A DNA stretch of 64,000 bases. Origin: Sipunculus nudus. Lineage: Eukaryota; Annelida; Sipuncula; Golfingiida; Sipunculidae. Below the pieces are notes generated by a model that was not told where the DNA came from, made no database searches, and was given only the letters and a program-made list of their open reading frames with translations. Below, in pieces: positions 25,537 to 37,074 of this stretch. The position numbers and the translations under genes are program-made. Where the stretch lies: NCBI GenBank assembly GCA_026874595.1, contig CM049319.1:20635601-20699600 (forward strand). Reading direction: 5' to 3'. Each line of letters begins with the position of its first letter. The stretch's first letter is position 1.

Positions 25537-26476
25537 CAGGATTGGGACCAGGTACTTGTACCTGTACCTGGACCTGTACCTAAGTACACAAGTCAGAGTA
25601 CATACTCCTGTACCTTACCTAACGGTCATGAGACGGAAGTACCTGGTACCTGTACCTGGAACTAATGTACCTGTACCTTGTATCAGGAACTCTAGGTAAA
25701 TGTGTGATAATAGGAATGGACACCAGGCTTGGGTCAGCTGAATATACGAAGCTGTCACCCATGTCAGGGTAGTTATACTATCTCTCTGTAGCCTTTTGAG
25801 TTGGCTATAGCTGGGTGGGCATGCTGGGCTATCTCCAGCCTCTAAACAGGAAGTCCACTGTCGTATTATCAGATTAGTGCATGTTGCTTACACGCCATAT
25901 ATGGATACTTTAAGTCGAGTATGGAAACAGAATACTGATGAAGATTAAATGAATAAGTGAAGAAATTATGTATATTATCCATTAAACCGAAAACTGTCCC
26001 TGCTCAAGTACCGAATTCAGTTGCTCTTAATTCTCAAAACATTCCTGCGTTACGTTCTGTAATTAACATGTTTATTGTCACGAATATAAACATAAGATTC
26101 ATGATATTTTAGTATATGGATGAAAGTTTAATATTTCTGTATCAATACTTTTTTTTCAAAATCGTATACTTATCACTTTTACAAAAGTTGGTCATTTTAA
26201 ATATTCTTGAAGACATATATAGGGAGCGATCATCCAAAACTTATAAATAATATATTGTGCCATTCTATACTGTCACTCATCACTGCAAATTCTTCATGAA
26301 ATGATATTTATGCAGTTATCATTAGTTCAGATGTCTTTGAAATGAACCTCGACCTGTACTTAGGTATACTTTCTAAAGCACCTGGACCTGTACCTATATA
26401 ATAATTCTGTACCTTACCATTTCACAAATATCTGTACCTATGGACTGTCTCCTACATGTACCAGGCCCCAACCCTG
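25537..26476. mobile_element. Non-autonomous hAT-like element with GTACCT arrays
   Basis: The left end reads CAGGATTGGGACCAGGTACT. The inverted right end reads CAGGGTTGGGGCCTGGTACA, with further matches inward, giving terminal inverted repeats of about 24 bp. CAGGG-type termini are typical of hAT elements. Subterminal arrays rich in GTACCT lie at 25545-25685 and 26347-26465, inside each end. No transposase is present in the ~940 bp, so it would depend on a partner. The 8-bp flanks (AAACTATG and TTCGCAAC) do not match, so the target duplication is lost or one end is rearranged. Confidence 0.6.
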
Positions 26477-27456
26477 TTCGCAACCACCCGACCCACAAAT
26501 GAAAACAAATCCATCCAGCGTTTGTAAGTGAAAACATTACACACCCTTGCTTATAAAAGTAAAGATTGCTTTTTCATTATTCGTTGTGAAAATTCTAGAG
26601 CAGTGTCAAACTGTCATCATGATTGTGCATGGCCGGGGTGTTCAGGCGCTGGTTGCTGCTTCAGCTGGGCTCGTCCGGCTTCTGGTCTTGACCCCGGAAT
26701 CGAGCGGTCAGGAGCTAACTTGGGAATACTTCATATATACCACTAATTTGTACTTGGCTTGGCATCATCAATTATATGTTCAAAGACTTCATTTCTCCTT
26801 ACAACATGCAGAGGCCAATACCTGGAATCTAACTTTTCTGATCTTTCGTCGTTGGTGTGAGGGAGCTGATTTGGGCCTCGGCTTGCAAGAGTTAACGTGA
26901 TCAGGTTGATCCCCGGCTTATTCGATTCCATTCGTTACCTACCCTGCACCTTTGATCAGCCCTCAGTAAAAGGAAGTAATAAATATGCAGATGATATGCA
27001 AATAATATGCAGATGAAATAATGTTTATTCAAATTATCTCAGTGCCCGTTACATTATTTTAGGGAGATATATAAATGTCACTTTCCACAAAACAAGATAT
27101 TTTGTAGAGTTCATTTTAATACAGGAAGAAGCAGAACTCGATATAGCTCATATAAGGGACGATAAAAAGGTAAGATTCATTATGGCATCCATTTAAGTAA
27201 ATTTTTGTTTAACATGCGTGTAAATATAGTTAAGAATCTGGCATTCGAACTTGAGGGGCAGCGCTTTCTTTATACGGCTTAATGATATGCCTATAATGAT
27301 ATTTCAGGAAAATGCTTGCAAATGACGTCACTATCCTGAATTGATTATGTGCCTCGTATGTGCATGTGTGCCTCGTTCGTGTGTCTCTAACACACACTAA
27401 TAGTTAATATATCTAACAGGAAAGTAAAAATTTTTACATGGCGTCCATCTTATGTG

Positions 27457-27460
<4 letters not shown>
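26477..27460. other. No gene recognised
   Basis: A 117-codon open frame on the + strand (26547-26900) overlaps a GC-richer stretch. It resembles no family I know, overlaps another open frame and has no supporting splice signals. I do not call it as a gene. Confidence 0.4.

Positions 27461-27541
<81 letters not shown>
27461..27541. repeat. (TA)n microsatellite
   Basis: An ~80-bp TA tract directly abutting the hairpin-repeat cluster that begins at about 27545. Confidence 0.95.
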
Positions 27542-27545
<4 letters not shown>

Positions 27546-27555
27546 GCGCGCCATC

Positions 27556-28160
27556 TACCGATCTGAGCCATCTTAAGATGGGTATGACCCAATAAGCGAT
27601 CGGATATTTGGTTGTCCATCTTAAGATGGATCAGAACCAAAATCCGATCATGATCAACTGATACAGCTTTGAATTGAAAAAAAAAGAAAAAGATATAAAG
27701 ATATAATTAATGTCCATTTTTAATCCCTAGTACAATGATTTTTAGATTTGACTATATTATATGTAGAAAGTTGCTGATTAGTGGGATGTTAACAACCTGT
27801 GAAGATTCTGCACCTTGTACATTGATTTTATCATTTTTAAAATAAGTTTGAATCACTTTAAAATTATGTTAGTTTTTATTTTTGACATAACAAATATGTT
27901 TAAATTATTATCAATATCATTAAATGAACACAGGGCGATGGACCTGTGGTAAGTTGATATTGTTGATCGGTTATTGGACCTGACCCATTTTAAGATGGGT
28001 CTGAACCAATATCCGATATCGGTTATTGGATTTATACCATCTCAAAATGGGTCTGAACCAAAAAACGATATATAAAATATTTTAAAAAATCGGGAAATGA
28101 ACTTGATCCAAGTTGACACTGCATTGTGACCGGTTATTGGACCTAGCCCATCTTGTATTC
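27556..28160. repeat. Cluster of ~50-bp hairpin repeats
   Basis: Four related imperfect palindromes share the plan ATCGG-TTATTGG-CCCATCT/AGATGGG-CCAATA-CCGAT. The palindrome CCATCTTAAGATGG occurs exactly at 27568-27581 and 27616-27629. Larger hairpins span about 27598-27649 and 27965-28020, with degenerate members at 28020-28070 and 28130-28155. The same family recurs at 60941-61085, also next to a (TA)n tract. Confidence 0.7.
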
Positions 28161-28184
28161 ATTGATATTTGATAAGCATGCTTC

Positions 28185-28370
28185 CTATACAGTCTGTGCG
28201 CTTCTGACATAAAGAAAAAATATGTCCCACGCAGTCCATTTACTTCCCATTTTTTGCTGATACCGGTAAATTCTCCCATGCATGATATAAAATGAAGATA
28301 CAATAAAGATGAAATCATCCATACTTCGAAACGGACCATATCTGTTTTCGTCAGTAATATCAGCATCCAC
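28185..28370 (-). CDS. Candidate terminal exon, unrecognised
   Basis: On the minus strand a good acceptor (TTAACTTTCAG) is followed directly by 61 open codons and TAG. The peptide begins VDADITDENRYGPFRSMDDF and contains IVSSFYIMHGRIYRYQQKMG; it has a natural-looking composition with no repeat bias. No partner exon was found upstream on the minus strand before the (AAT)n region at 28770, and no family is recognised. A gene fragment or chance frame is possible. Confidence 0.3.
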   Translation of the reverse strand: MDADITDENRYGPFRSMDDFIFIVSSFYIMHGRIYRYQQKMGSKWTAWDIFFLYVRSAQTV

Positions 28371-29623
28371 CTGAAAGTTAACTGACCGTGACTAAATATG
28401 TGACAGTGTAATTTAAAAAAAGTGCATCTTAGTTGCGCAGATTATAATATACTTTTTTTATATGCCAGATTGTTATACTTCTTTCTGTGGAAATATATAA
28501 AAAAATATTGCAGATTGGAATAAAAATCAAATTTAATTCAGTGTGTTGTAAGCGTGGTCCTTATATACTTAAATAATTAAGCTTATACACCGATCACATG
28601 GTTTATTAATACACTGATATTATTGATAATTAACTTTGACAAAACATAATAAAGTGGACGTTGAAATCACAAAGTATTTTCACTAATATCGCTCACATGA
28701 TTTAATTTATATATACAGATATGTTGATAAATGATGCGTGTCATGACCATCTGCGGCCGAATAAAATGTTTTGTTAATAATAATAATAATAATAATAAAA
28801 ATAAAAATAATAATTATATAATAACAACAACAATAATATTACTAATATAACCCATATAACCAATTTATAAGCATTCTGTAATTATGTACGAGGATAAAAA
28901 TTAAATTGATCTTCATATTATAATAGAATGTATACAAAATAAATTTTAGATCTGACCCAGCTAGTAAAAATATTATTAAAACATAATCTTGTTCATGAGA
29001 AACACCTGAGATCGCGAATGATCTATGCAAGCACCGCCCATCTTTGGGCTGCGTGGCATATAATCCTTATTTGGTAAAAGCTCCGCCCAATTACCTTATT
29101 AGGCCAAATGCCAGCCTTCGTTAGTTCGAAGGGGTGCTTTATCCATTCACGGCAAACGAACCAAGCGATAAGTATCTTGTTTCAACAGACCTGTGTATGC
29201 GGCACAAGAATGAAAGTTAAAGTGAAATAAAAATGTATCAGAACTTTAAATAATGCTGTTTAAGATATTGTATTAATACACAACGGTATGACAATCAGTA
29301 GAACAATTTTACTCCTACTCCTGTCTGCATATTCGCTACTCTTAAACACATGAAAAAAATATATACTGCAGTGTATACTGCAAAAGTATTCTAAGGAAGA
29401 GAAACGGGAGGACCGGGAGCACGATCGAAATCGCCCCAACATGCAAGCGCAAAGGCAATGAAATTATACTGTTCATATAAACTTATGGAAACACGATAAA
29501 ACGGTGGAACAGTCACATATATTGAAATAACGTCTACTGATAGAAATGCTGAAACCGGCCGCAGGAAAACGGAACTATGTAGCCTAGGTTGAGAATTGAA
29601 ACATTGTTCAATTGAGAATTGAA

Positions 29624-29662
<39 letters not shown>

Positions 29663-29688
29663 CTTAAATATATATTTATATGTTTATA

Positions 29689-29722
<34 letters not shown>

Positions 29723-30306
29723 CTGTGATATCTATGTGTGTTCACAGTAATCCTAGCATCTGGAGATACATATACCTCCAGCCTGACCGATTCGCGACTA
29801 TATAGGAACCTTTTTTTATCGTATTTTATCTAATAATTTTATTATCTCTAATAAGTTTAATTTACTGAAAAAAATAACATAGTTGAACCGTTCAACAAGC
29901 ATAAATGTGATTCATGTAATTTTGATATATCTATAATTTAAATATGTTGTAGTTTTCGTATTTTCTAAAAAAAAATAGAGAAAACATTCACGACACTTTT
30001 CAATATTGATTTTTTTACCACTGATCAGTGAAGAAGATTTTTTACCTTTGCTCCCCTGTAAAGGAATGCCATAAGATGATTGGAACTGTTGAGTATCTCT
30101 TTCATTTTATCAGGCTCATTATAACAATGGTGAGTCTAACGTCATGTATGTATACCACCTGCGAAAGAATTTCACACAAATTGCAATAATCCTTTCACAA
30201 GTAAAACCCAACATTTTAATGTGCATACATAAGCTAAATTCTATCTCATTTATGTATACGTTACTTCTTCGTATCAACTACGGTAATATATGATGCAAAC
30301 CTCTGT
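28371..30306. other. No gene seen; microsatellites
   Basis: The stretch holds an (AAT)n-like tract (28772-28815), a (CA)n tract (29622-29645) running into TA-rich sequence (to 29712), and two CCGCCCA boxes (29034-29040 and 29083-29090), the second forming an inverted CCAAT (ATTGGGCGG). No open frame of convincing character is present. Confidence 0.4.
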
Positions 30307-30383
30307 TTTATTGGTTAGAAACTGAGAAATTTACTTTTTTTTGCAATTTAGTTGCAAGCTCGGGTACACTTCAAGTATGGGTG

Positions 30384-31282
30384 TCAGCTGGCCTCCAGGA
30401 TGAGATTTGTGGAGATCCACTCGGTGTTTCTTCGTGTAATACATGCGACACCGAACTTGGGTTTGATATCTTTTGCAAAGAAGCTTCCCAAGTCCCGCTG
30501 TTCCGCTGCCAGATGAAGCGCGACATCCTCGCTGCCTTCCTCCTCGTCTATTCGCTCCCTCGTCTGGTGGCTGAACATAGGCTCTTGCATAAGGCACATT
30601 CTTGCTGCCTGTCGCCACTGTTCCATCTTGCCACACTTTTTCCAATCCTTTCTCATTCTGCTGAATTTGACCGTTGAAACTAAGTAAAAATTTATTTAAA
30701 GTTAAGAAATATAAACCGCATTATATTCATTCAAAATAGCCACTTAATTATTATCCTGTATCATTTAATCTCTTCGGAATGAAAGTCGACCTATAACACA
30801 CTAGTATAGCGTACACTTACTATCTCCTTCTCAGTTGTCATGTGTAAAACCTAGATACATTACATGCATACCTATTGATATTAATTGTGACATTAGACTA
30901 ACAACTGCAAATAAACGTTTAGCATAAGAATACCCACGAGTATAATCAAATATCTGATTATATATATTATAAGATTTATCTTGTATAACATGATGCACTG
31001 AGAAGAAATCTGATCATCGCCACTATATATCACAACAAAGTAAGTAAAAGTGTTAATAGGAGACATACCCATGACGTTTTTCCAAGTAGTCCGAGGGCTG
31101 GGGATTCCTTTGTCATCATTGGTCCGTTGGTCAGGTAGTAGGCCAGTGATGTCCGTGACGTTTAAGGTAGCAGGACTGGTCCCCCCCCCCCCCCCCCCCG
31201 CATGATCTGACTTTGTTTTTGTTTTCTTTGCATTGAATGATCTAATGCCTCAGGACACGTTAAAGAATACATTTTCTGATAG
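30384..31282 (-). CDS. Two 3'-terminal exons of an unrecognised gene
   Basis: On the minus strand an exon ends at 31069 with CATGG|GTATGT. Its readable part includes DITGLLPDQRTNDDKG and SPRTTWKNVM. The next exon (30679-30384) follows the acceptor TTTTTACTTAG; the phases join cleanly across a GT-codon split, and it reads VKFSRMRKDWKKCGKMEQ through EEEGSEDVALHLAAEQRD to TNLILEAS and TGA at 30384-30386. AATAAA at 30307-30312 lies 72 bases further on. The 5' edge of the upstream exon is unresolved: a good acceptor (CTTCTTCTTAG, exon from 31282) gives an open frame, but a 19-base G run (31181-31199 as C on +) lies inside it and shifts the frame by one. No domain is recognised. Confidence 0.45.
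31181..31199. repeat. Poly-C homopolymer (19), inside or beside an exon
   Basis: Nineteen C on the + strand read as poly-G on the strand of the unrecognised gene, immediately before its readable exon sequence. It would encode polyglycine and, at this length, break the frame. Confidence 0.9.
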
Positions 31283-31679
31283 CTAAGAAGAAGATTCTCT
31301 ACATGCATTTGGGTAAATACAAACTTTATTTTGAAGGACTACGTTTTATTTTATAACCGTTTTAATTTAATTTAAATATTTAACAAAAAACAGTTTGTTC
31401 CAGCACATCTAAAGCAGATACAAAATATATTTTTATATTATTCGAAAATTTAGATAAAAATCCCCAGGCTTTTTTTTTTGGTTTTGTGAGTTACGTTTAA
31501 AATTTTCATTTTACAGAGTAATTAATTTTGAAACCCTTACAAATTATATCAATTTTTACATTTTCCTAAATAAAATCCTTCCAAATAAGTTTAAGCGTAA
31601 AATAAAAAGAGCGCTTTTTAGTTGACATAATTACAACTACATATATGTCAAAGATGGTATGTTTCGGACAAGTAATTAC

Positions 31680-31822
31680 TGAGAAATATTGCTCCAGCGA
31701 TAAGAAATGCCAGGCTCTCTGTTCCATTACTTTTCTCCACAATTTCTCCAGGTTATCGCCAACATCTCCACAGAACTTAGGAAGCTGTATGTTCTCCAGT
31801 TCATTCAGAATATGCAGAATGG
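31680..31822 (-). CDS. Candidate internal exon, unrecognised
   Basis: On the minus strand, between an AG (TTATTTGAG) and the donor CTCA|GTAATT, 47 codons are open and read ILNELENIQLPKFCGDVGDN then LEKLWRKVMEQRAWHFLSLE. The helical, charged composition looks like real protein. It lies between the other minus-strand exon candidates and probably belongs to the same gene, but its end phase (0) does not fit the next candidate exon, so an exon is missing or a boundary is wrong. Confidence 0.35.
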
Positions 31823-32154
31823 CTCAAATAATAAGTTTAAATATGTTTAGCTTTATAATTCTCGTTTGCATGTGTCTGGAAGAACCTTGTAAATGATATA
31901 ATAAAATTAATCATGTGGAGAAAAATTAAATAGAAAAGGTCCTTAAGCAGCATTTGTATCATTAAAGCATCTCCTGCTATCTCTACACCTTAATGTTTAT
32001 GTAAGTATAAATAAACACATTTCAACGATGTTTTTATTTGATACGTTTGAAAAAAATATATGATAAAAAACAGTGGGAGATATTTACTGCATGTGTTAAA
32101 AGTTTATAAATAAGCGAAAAAACATTCATCCCAGTTGGTAAAGGTAATATTTGT

Positions 32155-32348
32155 TCAACAACTGGAGTATAAAAAAGCTTTGGATGAAAATCCTCCTGTT
32201 GGTGCAGATGGTGGACACCACTGCTCTCCAGGAACAAGCAACATGGACACTTGTCCTCGCTGGAAAACCTCGATTGGGGTTTCTTCTTCCACCTCGCGCC
32301 CATCCTCTTCCGGGACAATCTCCTTTGCTCTCAAGTTTTGTCTGACCT
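32155..32348 (-). CDS. Candidate exon, unrecognised
   Basis: After the acceptor TTTGATTTTAG the minus strand is open for about 64 codons: VRQNLRAKEIVPEEDGREVE, then TPIEVFQRGQVSMLLVPGEQ, ending at TGA 32155-32157. AATAAA at 32033-32038 lies about 117 bases beyond, so this could be a terminal exon with its own 3' end, or an internal exon spliced before the stop into the exons at 31.8 and 31.2 kb. The acidic EEDGREVEEE stretch suggests a flexible linker. No family is recognised. Confidence 0.35.
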
Positions 32349-32842
32349 CTAAAATCAAATTAGCATGTGACAGATATGAATAAAATAGAAACATCTAATA
32401 TTCAGAAACGGAGTTTATTACAGTCTTTCTTTAATATAACTGTTGTGACTACTGTCAACTGATGATATTACAGTTGCTGCCTTTAACCATATATTATTAT
32501 TACCAGCAATTATTACAAGAACCTTTGCATGGAAACCTGTAACTTTATCTGTCACAGTCACTTTACGTGCCTAGAGATATTGTAGAATTCAACCTTTCTA
32601 GGTTTAACCTCACATTAATATATTGTACATCAAATTATTATTTCTTTCATATATCAGATGATGCTACATGAATAATGCTATAAATATTCATAAATCGTAT
32701 AAAAATGGCGAAACTGAGCAATGCTGGGCCTCTCTGTTTATGAATTGATAACAGTTGGACCATGTTGACCTTAAAACAGGCACAAACAAGGCAATCATAA
32801 TCAGTGTTACTAGTAGGTAACGTGAAGCAGGAGAATATATGG

Positions 32843-33290
32843 TTTTTGTTAACAAATAATTATAGTTTATTTTGAGAACAACCCTAACATTACAATACAG
32901 TGAGTCCGGATCCTAGGCTTTGAATCATGGATATCACAACTGTCACAGTCAAACAAGAGTCGTTTAGCACAAATAATCCAAGTGAACAGCTCAAGAAATT
33001 CTTCCCGTGAATAGTCCAATTAAATTTCATAGACAATCTGTTGTAATTTAGAAGTGAAGTTAAGGTAAAATCCCAAAGGCAAACTGAAGACAATCTATGT
33101 AAAATCTGTATAAAGTCTGTATAAAGTCCATAGAATATCTGTAAAATTGCAATTATCGGTGTAGGTTCCAAGACTGACGAGAAAGTCGCACCCTTTAGTG
33201 CCCGCGTGTATTTTCCTTTCTGTTGGTTCGAAACACATCCCCTATTTATAGCTTTTCCCCGAAGTCCAGAAGCTTCTAGTCTATGAGGTG
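32843..33290 (-). repeat. Probable LTR of the Gmr1-like element
   Basis: Directly downstream (minus strand) of the broken RT lies promoter-like sequence: GGGGAAAAGCTATAAATAGG (TATA box near 33242-33250). About 350 bases later comes AAAATAAACTATAA and a TTGTTAACA terminus near 32843. This is the layout of an LTR with promoter, R region and poly(A) signal. The exact 5' boundary is not visible, no second LTR is present in the window, and no polypurine tract was found. Confidence 0.4.
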
Positions 33291-33305
33291 ATCAATATAT
33301 GCGTC

Positions 33306-34640
33306 GCAGCCCTGAATGTTTTTGACCACCATATGGATGAGGCCCTGGAACGTGGCCGGCGAGTTCTTCATGTCAAACGGCATAACTTTATACTGGTACA
33401 GTCATTGCGGCGTCACTAATGCGGACACTTCTTTCGCTCGTTCTGTCAGCGGAACTTGCCAGAATCCTTTTAGCAAGTCAAACTTGGAGACATATCCGGA
33501 GCTACCGACTCTATCAATACAATCATTGGTCCTCGGAATCAGGAACGTGTCAGTCTTGGTGACAGAGTTCAGTTTTCGATAATCGGTGCACATACGGTAT
33601 TTTCCATCAGGTTCGTGCACAAGAATACCTGGTGAACTCCAATTACTGTTACTAGGTTCAATAAAATCATTTTCCTGCAAATATTGAACCTCATCTTGTA
33701 GATACTTTTGCTTTTCTGGATTCAGTCTATAAGAATGCTCTTGACAGCGTTTGCTTCGCCAACATCGACGTCATGGCACAACATGCTAGTTTGCATTGGA
33801 ATGTCACCAAACAAATGTCTTTGTCTCAGGTATTTATGTCCAGTTTTTATTTTGGGCAGTGGTCCAACACAATCAGCAATAATCCTGCTAAATGGCTTCT
33901 CGAAAGCAGGAATAGGCCTAAGTGGTGCTTTAGGAGGATTCTTTTTGGGCTTACCTACCATCTGGAATGTGTGGCATGATTTACAGTATTTTACAACATT
34001 TGTCCTGAGATTAGGCCACTAGAAGTGTGTACTTACTTTCTGATATGTTTTATTTATACCTAAATGACCAGACAAAGGAGCCTCATATGCCATGCTTAGA
34101 ATTTCATTGCGATAGCTTTTGGGTAATACTATTTGATGTTGAATGTCCAACTCATCATCAGCGCATACATCAGGTGGTCTCCATTTAACCATAAGCACTC
34201 CATTTTTAACATAGAAACAAACTGGGTTTTGTGATAGTTCATTTTTAGAAACTACCCTGGGAAACAAACATGAAATATCAGGGTCCTTATGCTGTTCCGC
34301 GAAAAGTTCTGACCTTGAAAATGCTGCATCCTGTACGGGCGAGTCGATAGACGAGTCAACAGTGACTCCCAGCGTGTTATTATCTGGACCATTATCCTCA
34401 TGTGTGTTTTTGTTGGCCATAGATCTAGTTACAGCACATAAAGGATCCAAAGCAGGAATTTCCTGATTTTCAGGATCAGTGTCCTGGTCAAGTGACGGCT
34501 TTTCTGTCACTATTTGTACAGGCTGTACTTTTTCACCTGCAACATCATTGCCTAGAAGCAACTGAATTCCCTTAAAGAGTAAAGTAGTTCTTATGCCCAT
34601 AGTAATATTCCAAGAAATCATTATTCGGTAAACCAAGTAA
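33306..34640 (-). pseudogene. Degenerate Ty3/gypsy pol, Gmr1-like order (PR-IN-RT)
   Basis: Read on the minus strand the fragment carries, in order: the tail of a retroviral-type protease (LLGNDVAGEKV, near 34550); a linker; the integrase zinc-binding region (HLGINKTYQKV, then CKSCHTFQ, with a TAG stop between them at 34019-34021); the start of the integrase core (ADCVGPLPKIKTGHKYL); and then, without a stop, the N-terminal part of reverse transcriptase (LFGDIPMQTSMLCHDVDVG). RT continues after a frameshift near 33746 (FIEPSNSNWSSPG, FDLLKGFWQVPL) and ends at a TAG just after AYIDHLID, where the expected second catalytic Asp is His. Integrase before RT is the order known for Gmr1-type elements. 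Most of the integrase core, RNase H and gag are missing. It is dead. Confidence 0.75.
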
Positions 34641-35537
34641 ATTTAATGGATTACGCATCCACACAATATTGCGATACAAAGTTAGGTCATGCAGCACCAG
34701 TGATGCGATGGCTGAGGCAGGTCATACCTGCGGTTGTTAGTAGCACAGCTAAACTGCCAAATATGCAAACATATAAACATTTAAATAAACTTGCATGTAA
34801 ACATGGATAATACATTAAAAATGTAAATGTGGGATTTAAAGTTATCATTCCCACCATTCCTCAAGTGGACTTCTGCGGTACCAGTGAGTAAGCAGTGCTT
34901 AGCAGGAAGACCGATTCAAAACTCTTGCGAAACATGCACCTAGATGCACTAACGGCGGGTCCTCTATTGGCGATTTTTCAAAACAATCATGTACTCCAGC
35001 CGCCTGGTCAATATCAATTCACAAGCGTATTCGTTAGAACATAAATTTGTCAACCGATAATGTAACAAGAAACATGGCTGATCGATAAATAATATGCGAA
35101 AAAGAATGAAAAAAACAACATAACTATTTTCAATAATCACACAGAAACTATGAATTTAATCATCAGATTGGCTATTATAGCAGGTATTTAGTTATATAGA
35201 CCTGCCACAAGCTATTCAAGGGTTAAAATAATATAACATATGACTTTGACGAAATGTAATTTTCTAAGACTGTTAAATGTTGCTTTTTGTTCCCTTATAA
35301 ATAATAGAATTCAGTCCCACCGGATTGGTAATTAAAACTTGATGGACTTTTGTGAACACATAATGATTGCTGAACACTAGTGTTTCTGAATCAGAATTCA
35401 CAAATTGGTTAAAACGATCCAGATATTTTTATTATGTGTACTCAACGAAACACATGTTTATACTACAGCAAGCACACTTTTTATGTGTGTAAAGCATTTG
35501 ATGTTTACAGTGTATTAAGAACAGACCAGAAATTGGT
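34641..35537. other. No gene seen
   Basis: This is AT-rich sequence upstream of the gypsy remnant. It may include eroded 5' parts of that element (gag/PR), but nothing is recognisable by translation. Confidence 0.4.
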
Positions 35538-35866
35538 CTTGATACAGGAATTTAATAATTTACGTTGTTCGTGGTGATGAACTTCAAAGTGGTCCTGATA
35601 CAGGAACTTAATTATTTACGTTGTTCGTGGGGATGAACTTCAAAGTGATTTTGATACAAAAACTTAATAATTTACGTTGTTCATGGTGATGAACTTCAAA
35701 GTGATTTTGATACAGAAACTTAATTATTTAAGTGGTTCGTGCTAAAGAACTTGGAAGTGGTTTTGATACAGGAACTTAATTATACACGTTGTTCATGGTG
35801 ATGAACTTCAAAGTGGTTTGGATACAGGAACTTAATTATTTACGTTGTTCGTGGTGATGAACTTCA
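35538..35866 (+). repeat. 56-bp minisatellite, six units
   Basis: Six tandem copies of a ~56-bp unit contain TTTACGTTGTTCGTGGTGATGA and AACTTCAAAGTG. The AACTTCAAAG landmark recurs near 35580, 35636, 35692, 35748, 35804 and 35860. Confidence 0.9.
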
Positions 35867-36274
35867 TCCACCCATAGAGTCTTTAGTTGTTTGTTGAGGA
35901 ATACAGGATTCTTGTTAATATAACCAACGCCTACGCCACACTGTAAAGCCTAAAGAAGAGGGATCAGTTGGACCCGATGCCCGTGTCAGTGAGGTTTGGG
36001 ATTCATTAAACAGGCTTAATTTCACCCTTATTTTAAATGTTGTACCATGATTTTAATCATATGGTCATAAACGGGATAAAAGAAAATGATATAAAAACAA
36101 ACATTATTAGGAAGGAGTATGATGGGTCTTCGGATACAGCCCTTCCGCTAACTTGGCCAGACTAATTTTAAATAATTTCAGTTAGCATCCCTCAATAGAT
36201 ACGACATTGTTGGAAATCCTGTTATTAAATTATGTGTACTACTCTTATAACAACACAAAGTGTTCTTATTTCAG

Positions 36275-36427
36275 GCACTATGGGGGAAAAGACGATGTCA
36301 CACCCTCCGGAATACTAGGCGTCGGATAGACTTAAGAGAGGAGTCCGTCCAAAACAGGACATTGGAACTTCGCCAAAGAAAGCAAAATTGCAGAATCCAA
36401 AGAAACAATCCTAAAGAAAGGCAATGA
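36275..36427 (+). pseudogene. Exon-like remnant with basic peptide
   Basis: A strong acceptor (TGTTCTTATTTCAG) is followed by 50 open codons rich in Arg, Asn and Gln (RRRIDLREESVQNRTLELRQ) ending in TGA 36425-36427. Past this stop, another frame continues in the same style (REHKRIRNEKSEWKQVELLM, near 36510-36570) with several stops. The picture is of a decayed coding sequence, possibly from a mobile element. The family is not recognised. Confidence 0.3.
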
Positions 36428-36721
36428 CGGAGCATGGTTGAGGTGGTAAATATGACCTGCCGGAGAGGATGAGACACAGTCTTAACAGTCTCTGAACTCA
36501 CAGCTAGCGGATGAGAGAGCACAAAAGGATTCGCAATGAGAAGTCTGAGTGGAAGCAGGTTGAGCTACTGATGGAGAACACTGGCAACCAGGCGACAGTT
36601 AGTAGCTGTCAAGGGTGGCCCTGACAAGGAAGTATTAGAAGAATGCCCCTCCCTTGCAGATGAGGATGAGATAGGTATTACTGTACAATGTTGTTAGGAC
36701 TGTACATATGTACATAAACAC

Positions 36722-36725
<4 letters not shown>

Positions 36726-36786
<61 letters not shown>
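36726..36786. repeat. (TA)n microsatellite
   Basis: An uninterrupted TA tract of about 60 bases. Confidence 0.95.
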
Positions 36787-36788
<2 letters not shown>

Positions 36789-37074
36789 CTGAGATAAAAA
36801 TCATGTAAACCTTATAGTAATGGCTTTATTTTGAGTAAATTAGAGCTTCTCCTGTCCTACGTTACTATGTATAAGATCCATTATAACATTCCGTTTTAAT
36901 ATTAGCTATATTAATTGGATATATATTTATATTTTAATAGAACATGCCATACCATGTGAAACAAAACTGACTTTTGTCATTAATAGTTGGTATCGGAATA
37001 TGGCCGGCTACCAGAGAAGAATATGGCTGATCAGCTGGATCAGTTCACAAGCAACTATAGCAGGGCCAAACAAA

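Noticed and set aside
26547-26900. 117-codon + frame with a hydrophobic N-terminal half
   Set aside because: Overlaps another open frame in the same stretch, no recognised motif, no splice or poly(A) context.
33402-34636. Host gene encoding a domesticated integrase/RT
   Set aside because: Stop in the zinc-binding region, frameshift in RT, loss of a catalytic Asp and missing domains indicate a dead element; no splice signals or conserved long frame suggest domestication.
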